Shown here piece after piece: positions 17,988 to 27,287 of a stretch of 28,899 nt of DNA. Source of the stretch: Nemertoderma westbladi (Eukaryota > Xenacoelomorpha > Nemertodermatida > Nemertodermatidae); contig JAUCBJ010003234.1 in assembly GCA_032718475.1 (NCBI GenBank), positions 1 through 28,899 on the forward strand, written 5' to 3'. Positions within the stretch are counted from its first letter, which is position 1; the number at the start of each line of letters is the position of its first letter. The position numbers and the translations under genes are program-made. The notes beneath the pieces were generated by a model, which was not told the origin of the DNA, did not search any database, and saw nothing but the letters and a program-made list of their open reading frames with translations.

Positions 17988-18583
17988 AGGCCTAGGCCTA
18001 ATGTACGATGCTATGCCTACTGCTGTACTGTGCTATGCCTATTACTGTACTACTACTACTATGCAGCTACATAGCAATGCGCAATAATTTTTCTTGTCCG
18101 TTTAAATCCTATTTTTGTCCTTTTTTTTTACTTTTTATGTCCTCCAAAAATCTACCGTTAGGTTCCTTGCTACTGGTTTCTCTACTGCTGTTCTATTAGG
18201 CTATAAGTACCGGTATTAGTATATATAGAGCACTATTTTGCAGTATTGCATTGTATGTAGGTATAAAGCATATAAATAATTATACTGTCTGACTGTATTA
18301 TACTACATTACAGCATTAGGTACTGACTCACTGATACTGTGATATGTGCAGTTGTAAATATGATAGGCCTAATTGCTGAAATGTGATAAGTCCATAGTAT
18401 AAGTCGTTTTGTTTTATTCACTGTTCAACTTTCTCCTGTTTTATTATGTGCAGTTTTATTTATACGCTTCTATGACAGCGGGTCTCCACCCACATAATAT
18501 AATAATAATAATGATAAAGGTAATTTCAGAATTTTAGTACCAGTACCGGATTTACATAGTTTTATTGTTTATGTTCATGACAT
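17988..18583. other. Non-coding stretch between repeat arrays
   Basis: No gene is supported. It includes aggcctaggcct (near 17989), repeated ctatgcctactgctgtact motifs near 18011-18050, and an aat/aatg run at about 18497-18516. A small ORF at 18008-18199 is hydrophobic but built on these repeats and is not credited. Confidence 0.5.
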
Positions 18584-20090
18584 AGTTTATTGTTTTGGTT
18601 AGAAAATCCCGCCTCTGTAACATGCTCCTTTCCCTGATTTGGTAAAGTGGCCGTTTATTGTTTTGGTTAGAAAATCCCGCCTCTGTAACCCGCTCCTTTC
18701 CCTCAATTAGTTAAATGATCGCGTTTATTGTTTTGGTTAGAAAAAAATCCCGCCTCTGTAACCTGCTCCTTTCCCTGATTTGGTAAAGTGACCGTTTATT
18801 GTTTTGGTTAGAAAGGCCTGCCTCTGTACCTGCTCCTTTCCTTCATTTGGTATAGTGACTGTTTATTGTTTTGGTTAGAAAATCCCGCATCTGCATGTAA
18901 CCCGCCCCTTTCCCTCAATTAGTTAAATGATCGTTTATTGTTTTGGTTAGAAAATCCCGCTTCTGTAACCTGCTCCTTTCCCTCAATTAGTTAAGTGATC
19001 GTTTATTGTTTGGTTAGAAAATCCCGCCTCTGTATCCTGCTCCTTTCCCTGATTTGGTAAAGTTATCGTATTGTTTTGGTTAGAAAAGCCCGCATCTTTA
19101 ACCTGCTCCTTTCCCTAATTGGTAATGTTATCGTTCATTGTTTTGGTTAGAAAAGACCATTTATGTAACCTGCTCCTTTCCTTCATTTGGTAAAGTGATT
19201 GTTTATTGTTTTGGTTAGAAAATCCCGCTTCTGTAACCTGCCCCTTTCCTCAATTAGTTAAATTATCGTTTATTGTTTTGGTTAGAAAGTCCCGTCTCTG
19301 TAACCTGGTCCTTTCCCTGATTTGGTAAAGTGACCGTTTATTGTTTTGGTTAGAAAGGCCCGCCTCTGTAACCTGTTCCTTTCCTTCATTTAGTAAAGTG
19401 ACTGTGTATTGTTTTGGTTAGAAAATCCCGCCTCTGAAACCTGCCCCTTTCCCTCAATTAGTTAAATGATCGTTTATTGTTTTGGTAAGAAAATTCCGCC
19501 TCTGTAACCTGCCCCTTTCCCTCAATTAGTTAAATGATCGTTTATTGTTTTGGTTAGAAAATCCCGCCTCTGTAACCTGCTCCTTTCCCTCAATTAGTTA
19601 AGTGATCGTTTATTGTTTTGGTTAGAAAATCCCGCCTCTGTAACCTGCTCCTTTCCCTCAATTAGTTAAGTGATCGTTTATTGTTTTGGTTAGAAAATCC
19701 CGTCTGTGTAACCTGCTCCTTTCCCTGATTTGGTAAAGTGACTGTTTATTGTTTTGGTTAGAAAAACCCGCCTATGTAACCTGCTCCTTTATCTCAATTG
19801 GTAATGTTATCGTTTATTGTTTTGGTTAGAAAATCCCGTCTCTGTAACCTGCTCTTTTCCCTGATTTGGTAAAGTGACTGCTTATTGTTTTGGTTAGAAA
19901 ATCCCGCCTATGTAACCCGCTCCTTTCCCTCAATTAGTTAAATGATCGTTTATTGTTTTGGTTAGAAAGGCTAGCCTCTGTAACCTGCTCCTTTCCTTAA
20001 TTTGGTAAAGTGACTGTTTATTGTTTTGATTAGAAAATCCGGCCTTAACCTGCTCCATTCCATCAATTGGTAATTGTTTTTGGCTATAAA
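18584..20090. repeat. 67-bp minisatellite, about 22 copies, two subtypes
   Basis: The unit of about 67 bases begins gtttattgttttggttagaa, then aatcccgcctctgtaacctg, then ctcctttccc. It ends either tcaattagttaaatgatc or tgatttggtaaagtgacc. The two endings alternate irregularly, which suggests an ancestral dimer. The copies are diverged by point changes and small indels, so the array is older than the 31-bp array. Confidence 0.95.
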
Positions 20091-20159
20091 ATGAGTGTTT
20101 TGCTACGTCATGTGGTAATCGATTATCGACAACAACCACAAACTATTAAATTTAAATAG

Positions 20160-20345
20160 TAGTAAATATAATTACTTGGTGGTCTATTTGATATAACTTA
20201 GTCATACGAAGTTAAGGTTCCAGAATACTACCAGCGCGGCATATAACTTAGTCATACGAAGTTAAGGTTCCAGAATACTACCAGCGAGGCATATAACTGG
20301 TAACAAACGGGGATACAAGTGTAGTAAATATAATTACTTGGTGGG
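20160..20345. repeat. Direct-repeat cluster A (cgaagttaaggttccagaat units)
   Basis: Two copies of ataacttagtcatacgaagt, followed by taaggttccagaatactacc, lie 56-60 bases apart, followed by ataactggtaacaaacgggg. Flanking copies of agtaaatataattacttggtg bracket the cluster. The same composite unit recurs at 23368-23575 in the same orientation. Confidence 0.9.
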
Positions 20346-23300
20346 ATAAATATTTCTCCATTTGACGCAACACCGCCGCGGCCGCTATGAGGGAGGTGAA
20401 TACCGCGGCCGCTCCTAAAGCCGCAGGCCATCGCTAACTATATAGGTTAACTTGGGATTCTGGGGGACTTTTCGATGAAGGAACTGACCAAATTTTTTTA
20501 TTTTCTCACCAGGGGAGCGGATCGGAATTCTAAGATATTAGCAACTCTAACATTATTAAATCTAACCCTTCGACGGACACGGCGGACAAAAAACCGTCAT
20601 TTTTTCGACAATTTTAAAATTTTTTTGAAAGGCGCTCTACAGTGGCTCGAAAAAACCCTAGGTTATTGCTTAGCCGACGCCGGGATACGATAGAAGGGAT
20701 TAATTAGTGAATTCGTTTTTTTTTTCAAAAAAGATTACCACGCCTTTTTTCCGAAAATGTCCGTCAAAGTTGAAAAAACGGACAAAATGACTTTGCGGGA
20801 TCCGCTATAACTCGGCTAATATTAATCGTACGGGGACGAAAGTAACGCGGTTGGAAAGGGGAAGAGTGGTACTACCTTCGTATCGAATGGGGGTAAGATA
20901 TTTATTAAAATTTCGGGTGGAAAAAGGGGCTGTAAATTTGTACGTTTTTGTCCGTCTTTTTTGGAAAACTTATTTCCGAAATGTTTAATTCGACAACGCG
21001 GGTAGGAATCCACTAATTCTTTTATGAAACTCGTAGAAGACCATTGGGGCTACGTTCCTATCGAATGGGGGTACAAAAAATATGTCGGCAATAGGGGCCA
21101 AAAAGGGCCAGAATTTGTAAAGTAGTTTTTATCGAATAATTTTTTATTTTTAACTTTAGTTGGTTAAGGTACATTCTATACAGTCAATATCCATACGGGG
21201 AATTCAAATATGCTATCGGTTTTTCTCCAAGGATGATATTAAAAAAATGAGGGCTAAAATTATAATTTCGCGCTTCAAACTTGCTTCGCGGGAAATCGTC
21301 TAGCTCGAAAACTACTTAACTTACGGGAGATTTGTTTACACAGACTTATAGTGCGTTAAATTATCTATCTAACAGCGTTAATCACAGCGCCGGAGGTATT
21401 ACAGTATAAAACTGGAGCGGCAGGCGATCGTGTGAAATATAATATTTATAAAAAGGGACGAAAAATTTTTTTTTTTAACAAATCGCTATTCCATTATAAT
21501 TTAGCGTATTGCGCCAAAAGTACCTGTAAAAAGTATCAAATTAACTCCGCTATCTTTTATCTTAACATATATAATTAAAATTACGAATTTTAAGGGTCGA
21601 AAAATATCGCGTTATTTTGGCCCTTTTTTTTAATTTTTTTGGGGCCAAAAATAACCCCTTCTCAAAAGATTAAGAAAAAAATTACGGCAAAGAATATACC
21701 AATTTTATTGAATTTGGACCACCAGAACCGAAGTTAGAGCGATTTTAGTGAAAAAATAAAAATAATTTTTTTTGCAAAAAAATTAAGAATGGTCAGGTCA
21801 ATATTGGATTTCGTACCCACGAACTTAGGTTTCATTAACGTGATTGATAACCACTAGACTATGTGACCAAGAGAATTTGAAATTTTCGAGTGACTATTTT
21901 TAAACATAAATAACTTCGGTTCTACAGGGCCGTTTAATCTGAAACTTTTTTCATTGGATAGAGGATAGATTGTAGAGTGTGAAATAGGATACAACTTGGG
22001 AAAACGCATGTGCACTTAGTGCATAATGCACTTAAATAGTGAACATTTTTTCGATATTTCAAACACTATTATTTCCAGTTCTATTCATCGTAGAATGTTA
22101 TTTTTTGGATTAAAATGTAGTTTGGAATGATTTCTAACTATAATCGTAACATTTGTTTAACTTTTTATGTCTATAAAGTGACTTAAAATGTCCATGAATA
22201 TGGTCCAAAATCGCAAATCCTGATTTATTAAATTGGATTTTTGACACTTTTAGCGACTGACACTTGATCATACACCATCGTAGATCGGTAGAGGATAAAC
22301 ATAAGTTTGTTAAATAAGAGCCACCATTACGATCTGCTAAAGTGCATTTGTACAAATAAGTGTGCAAAAGTGCAAATTTTTTAATAAGGTCAAATTATAT
22401 AGTATTGGGTTATTTTCTTTGCAGATACTTTATTTTCATATTAATATGTTGTTTGAACCTTACTGAGCGCATTAGGGGATATGCGTACAAATAACCGGCC
22501 CTTATGAGGCTTCGATTGGGTAAATTAATAAAACATAAGGTTGTATAGTATAATATTCTAAAAACCAGTGTGATATTAAATGCACTTTAAATAATAAATA
22601 GAAATCAAATAACAATTGGACCACACAATTAAAAACTCGCACAATTTTGTACTTATTATATCGCTTCAAATTAATTCAACAGTGGATATTTGGGGGAAGG
22701 GGGAAGTTACAGTGTGCATTCGGGGGAAGTTTGGTGAACTGCATTTATGCAGTGAATCCAAACTTCCCCCTTTTAGATATCATATACTTAAGACATGCTA
22801 GGGTGACGGGGAAATATTTGTTACTGTCACACTTTGCTTCCATTTATCCTATCCTTTATTATTACCCCAGTCAGATAAGAGATAATAAATCAGTAAAAAC
22901 TAAACTAAACTGTCTTTCATGCAAACAAATTTCTAACTAAAGACGGGTGAATGACCATGACCATGGAAATAATTTTAAATATAATTGTATATCAACTATT
23001 TGGGGAGGCTTCCAAGTTCAACCCGAAAACAATTATTTTGTTACATAGTAAATAACGTTGTATGTTCTTCTTCCTCTCATAATAAAATATAAATGAAATA
23101 TCTCAGATCGCTATGCCCTGTAACATTTCACAACCAAAATATTTAAGTGTGAAAAGTGTAGGCCTACCACACTCCGCCCAAACAACCGCAAACGCATAGC
23201 CAACAAATTTAACAAAAGGTTACATACATGTTGGGTTCATGACGAGATGAGTGAAAATTGATCGCGTAATATAAAGTAAAAAATTAAGAGACGGGCTGGC

Positions 23301-23367
23301 TCTCCTCCACTTTCTTACCCAATGGATATGTTGTTGTAATAATCTAATATTGGGGCGGCTTTCTCTC
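20346..23367. other. 3-kb non-coding segment between the direct-repeat clusters
   Basis: No gene is supported. Near its left border are two copies of CCGCGGCCGCT (about 20377 and 20403). From 20450 to 21700 the sequence has an unusual texture of A/T runs with cggac, gtccgtc and tatcgaatgggggta motifs. One diverged internal duplication is seen (around 20875-20955 versus 21056-21130). A strong hairpin lies at 22722-22770. ORFs of 61-97 codons here lack any family feature. Confidence 0.5.
22722..22770. repeat. Imperfect hairpin with 13-bp G/C-rich base
   Basis: gggggaagtttgg at the left pairs perfectly with ccaaacttccccc at the right. An inner actgca/tgcagt stem encloses a ttta loop. The total span is about 49 bases. 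It may be a fold-back repeat or a small-RNA precursor-like hairpin. Confidence 0.85.
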
Positions 23368-23575
23368 GGTGGTCTATTTGATATATCTTAGTAATACGAA
23401 GTTAAGGTTCCAGAATACTCCAGTGGGGCATAACTGGTAACAAACGGGGATACAATGGTAGTAAATATAATTACTTGGTGGTCTATTTGATATAACTTAG
23501 TCATACGAAGTTAAGGTTCCAGAATACTACCAGTGGGGCATATAACTGGTAACAAACGGGGATACAATGGTTATT
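23368..23575. repeat. Direct-repeat cluster B (same unit as cluster A)
   Basis: Two copies of the roughly 100-125-base composite unit (ggtggtctatttgatata, gaagttaaggttccagaata, taactggtaacaaacgggga, then agtaaatataattacttggt). Orientation is the same as cluster A, about 3.2 kb away. Confidence 0.9.
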
Positions 23576-24209
23576 ATATTATATTATAATATTATTATAA
23601 TTTATTATTATATTATTATATATATTTACTATTGTCTTTTACCACAGGAGCATATGGAAATCTAGCTCATAGTCTATAAATCATGGAATTTTGAATGTTT
23701 TGGCACAGACATAGTGAAACCAACTGTCCGACAGACCAGAAATCAACAAATTTTGAATGTTTTGGCATAGGCATGTTGAAATCAACTGTCTGACAGTCCA
23801 GAAATCATCAGCCTTCAGTCATTTGAAGAAATACATACATAAAAAGTCATTAAAAGGACAATAAAAGTCATAAAAGGGACAACAAAAGTCATTATGCACA
23901 ATTCGTTAAAAAAGGACGACAAAAAGTCAAATAAAAGGACATAAAAAATCACTGCCATAGCAATGATAACCTAGGCCTATTGGCGTAGACAGGTTTTGTT
24001 AGATACAGCAGCTAGGCCTACTACAGTACTATGAATGGCTCTGCCTCACGCCCTGCTGTCCTACTGCAGTAGCCTACTAACTAAATGGCCTGCACACTTC
24101 AGCACTTGCAGGAATTATATCATTGGCGAATGAGTAGCGGTACATATTTGAATTCCCCTCCATGCCCCAACGACCCACCCCCCCCCCCCCCCCCCCCCAA
24201 TATGTAAAA
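23576..24209. other. Non-coding stretch with short duplications and a C21 run
   Basis: An AT-dinucleotide-like run (about 23571-23625) is followed by two diverged copies of about 60 bases (ttttgaatgttttggca ... caactgtc), at about 23688-23748 and 23750-23810. Several aaaagtca/aaaaggac units lie at 23857-23950, and a run of 21 C at 24178-24198. No gene is seen. Confidence 0.6.
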
Positions 24210-24434
24210 TAAGCAACAACAAAAACGTGTTTTCATAATATAATTAATTTTGAAAGTTCATCCAAAAACGTGTTTTCATAATATAATTAATTTTGTAAGT
24301 TCATCCAAAAACATGTTTTCATAATATAATTAATTTTTCAACATCACCAAAAACGTGTTTTCATAATATAATTAATTTTACAACATCACCAAAAACGTGT
24401 TTCCATAATAATGAATTTTGGCCGAATTCAGCCA
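24210..24434. repeat. Right array of inverted 42-44-bp units (about 5 copies)
   Basis: Exact inverse of the left array: aaaaacgtgttttcataata, taattaatttt, then gttcatcc or caacatcacc spacers, ending in ggccgaattcagcc. It has fewer copies than the left arm. Confidence 0.95.
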
Positions 24435-25498
24435 AAACAGCAATTCAGCATGGATTAATGATTTATCACATCCATGTAGGAGATAACTTCCACTAAACTT
24501 TAATTAGTTTTAAATGTATAATTAATACTGTGTACCTGTTAATAAATTGCACTTATATTCGAAATAGTACATGATTAAAATGTTTAAATGACCATCCATG
24601 AAATCCTTAATCGCTTTCAAGTAGAAATGTATGTCCTGCAGCATGAGGCGGAGGGCCCCGGTAGTGTTTCTGGTCAAAGGATCGAAACTGTCAAGGGTCG
24701 AATGATGTCGAAATGTCCCCCTTATATATGATTTTATTATTACTCCTTTCTCACAATTAGTAACAGCATCGTTTATTGTTTCGGTTAGAGAGATATTAGC
24801 TTTTGACGCGTGGGCGGCCCTGTGATAAGGTGCATTTAATTTTTCGATCCTTTAACTCACATTCCTTTTGACCCGTTCGACTCTTTGTCATGAAATTGGT
24901 AACCGGAAGTCAACAAAGAACAATAACTATTACATGTAAAACAATTGTACTGAAAAAATAATGTCGCACTCCGATATAAAGTTGGAAATATGTCGCCCCA
25001 CGATTTAGTAGTACAAAATTTTTTCCACACAAATAAATAAATTATAAATAGGTATTTCGGTTTCTTGTTGAATATAGTGTCTGATTTGTTTTTGACATTT
25101 TAGGTGAGAGATCGCGCAGCAATATTATATTAAAAATTAATTTGTCAATAACGTATTAAAATATTATTTATCATACTATTAAAGTTCCAATTTAGACTTT
25201 GGATCAATATTCTGTTAACGACACTGTAGTTGCTTAGAAATGGTATCACGGGGTAACTTTCTGCAACACTCCCCTCTAAAGATGCTGTAGTACCCATTTC
25301 TATTGTTATGACATTCTTATATTATTTCTTTATTTCTTCTTTTCCAGTTGTTACTATCAATTTTTTGTCTGAGTTGCAAACAATACGTCTTCAACTTTCC
25401 ACTATGAACAACAGTTGATACCAAACCTACAGTTTGTAAAAAATAATAAACTAAGAAATTATAGAAGCGGATACAATTTATGTTGATTTTTTTCTAAT
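24435..25498. other. Non-coding flank with a stray 67-bp minisatellite copy
   Basis: No gene is seen. At about 24743-24790, ctcctttctcacaattag ... gtttattgtttcggttag is a diverged, partial copy of the 67-bp minisatellite unit, outside the inverted arrays. A candidate poly(A) hexamer for the otopetrin-like gene (AATAAA on the minus strand) is at 25329-25334. The rest is AT-rich. Confidence 0.5.
25329..25334 (-). terminator. Candidate poly(A) signal of the otopetrin-like gene
   Basis: AATAAA on the minus strand, about 165 bases after the stop codon. Plausible in position but a common hexamer. Confidence 0.4.
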
Positions 25499-26540
25499 TT
25501 ACTCAGTTTGATAGCTATGAAATGTACTTGACCTTGGATTTAGTCGTTGGATGTTAATAAAAATGCTTGCTCTTGGATTTACTATCCGATGACTGAAAGC
25601 ATGTTTTAACAAATCCCAGAGACAGACACTGGAATGGAATCGAAAGAATATCGCCATCGGTGCAACTGTGTGGAGCATCATGTGCCAAGTTTTTATTCCG
25701 TAAAAATTCTTCTGCACCGGGTTGGCATCCACTTTTGTTTCAAAAATGCTGCTACACCACATTGCCATATTGGAAAGTAGAGCGAACACCATAAAACCTT
25801 TACTCCAAGTCTCGCCATTCGGCATTGGTCGTCGTTGTAATCCATCAAGTACAACACCTGCTTGAACTGTGATCTCTATGAAGTGAAATGTGTATATGGA
25901 GCCGGCCATTGCTTTTTCGTAAGGACTAGATGTATTATCAAATATTGCGGACACCAAACTGAATGCGTCTATAAAATACATACCAATAAGTGAAATTAAT
26001 AGAAGCTCATAATCTACACATGTAAGATCTTTCTGCTCATATTGATGTTTCAGTTTAAGAATGGCCCCAATGATCATCATAGTCAGTGTCATCACTATCA
26101 TCATGGCTATATTATAAGTCGCATACCACATCATGTATTTATTTGTTTCGTAGCTGCTGCCTTTGGATGAATTTCGGTCTAATAAAACTAAAAGGGAGAT
26201 CCGTGTCACTAGTGTAATAGTGCCGAGAACTAGACCAGTAGCCATTGCACGTGCGCCGCTGCCACTCAGAATAGCTACACGAACATCTTGAATGTTAACT
26301 GTTTCATACGACTCTCGTTCTTGCTGGGCATCAACACGGTTTAAATTTTTACGAGCTGCTTTAATGTTTTTGAACATGGAAATCAATATAATCGCGCCTA
26401 TCAAACAATACTCAACGCGACATGGCAACAGAAAATGCCTGATATTATAGGAGAATTCACGAAGATTTTGGGTTGAGTTTAGATATTTGCATTTGTAGTG
26501 GCGATGGTTTATGTGATCGTCAGTGGCAACTGTTGAGGTG
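25499..26540 (-). CDS. Otopetrin-like proton channel, 3' terminal coding exon (partial gene)
   Basis: The open frame continues upstream of the TTG counted as Met at 26428 and runs to a likely acceptor (tttgaccctcaaacag at about 26541, or aacag at 26530), so this is an exon rather than a whole gene. The protein has seven hydrophobic segments. Family marks are C-R-V-E-Y-C-L-I at the first, HFIEITVQAGVVLDGLQRR, K-G-F-M-V-F-A-L-L-S-N-M-A-M-W-C-S-S-I-F-E, and the end F-Y-G-x-x-x-W...P-M-A-I-F-F-R-F-H-S-S-V-C-L, the clearest otopetrin signature. Otopetrins are 12-segment proton channels of the plasma membrane. This exon encodes roughly the C-terminal half. The ending is intact (stop at 25499-25501). 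The 5' exons must lie further right, beyond the satellite. Exact acceptor position is inference. Confidence 0.85.
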
Positions 26541-27287
26541 CTGTTTGAGGGTCAAACCATTTAAAAAATCAAAATGTAACTTTAGTCGAAACTAAAAATA
26601 ATTAATTCATTAAAAAAAACTATATTTTAAATCTATTTTCAGATGTTACGAAATTTGTAATTATGATAGTTTAACATTATTTCTTACTATTGGCCTTGCA
26701 TGGCCCGATTTTCCCATTTTCGACTTAATTCAACATTCACTTTCCTTGCTTATCATGATTTCTGCTTTTTCTGGGGGAGTAAAGAAAGAGTTTGGTAGTT
26801 CAAACTAGGGAGTTAGTGTGGCGCACTCTCTGCCTTACACGTAACAGCAACATAGATTCGAGTTGCCTCCGGTGGTTCTTGTTTCACACGTTCACCGATC
26901 ACTTTACTTTTTTTATACTATATACTACTTAGTCTGACCACTATTCGTTGTTAAAAATTAATTACATTCGTTCCAATAACCCACCGTTCCTAGTCATGTT
27001 CATGTTATATCTATTTATCCTGATTGTACGACCTTTCCTTATTCATGTCGTTACCTTGGGTGCAATCATTTCTTTCACTCTTTGATTGAGTTCAGTGACC
27101 TCCAGGATGGGACCTATATGTAGTCTTGCCTCTTATTCGGTGACACATCGTGGAGATCATGTTCCAATGTCCAGCTGGTGGTCTCCATTACAGGCACTTT
27201 CCTCCTACGTGGAACTTAAACTGGGTCAAGAATGCCCATGGCTGCCTTTCTGCGTCATGTAAAATTGACTAACTAGCATTGGGAAGA
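26541..27287. other. Presumed intron sequence of the otopetrin-like gene
   Basis: No exon with otopetrin features is recognisable on the minus strand here. The part at about 27090-27250 (tggagatcatgttccaatgt, ttcctcctacgtggaactta) looks like unique or moderately repeated DNA. Assignment as intron follows only from the acceptor inferred at 26530-26541. Confidence 0.4.

Larger units (their letters stand above)
17463..24434. mobile_element. About 7-kb unit bounded by inverted 42-44-bp repeat arrays with palindromic ends
   Basis: The left end starts ggctgaattcggcc (17463-17476), then an array of 42-44-bp units to about 17987. The right end is the exact inverse arrangement: gcaacaacaaaaacgtg from about 24210, then about five inverted units, ending ggccgaattcagcc at 24420-24433. 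The inner borders also match (acacgtttttgttgttg on the left and its inverse on the right). The structure thus resembles a large element with terminal inverted repeats whose internal arrays differ in copy number. No transposase or other gene is found inside. No target-site duplication is evident. Confidence 0.65.

Noticed and set aside
20190-20212. A true loxP or engineered recombination site
   Set aside because: The arms share only a partial match, the spacer is different, and the unit occurs several times with natural divergence.
20475-20693. 72-codon ORF with basic stretch
   Set aside because: There are no homologous motifs, the sequence is low in complexity with homopolymer runs, and there is no start or promoter evidence.
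22010-22036. AGTGCAT-A-ATGCACT short palindrome
   Set aside because: The arms are only seven bases in AT-rich DNA and there is no associated feature.
22616-22940. Two overlapping small ORFs
   Set aside because: They span the hairpin in different frames with no family pattern and are most likely chance.
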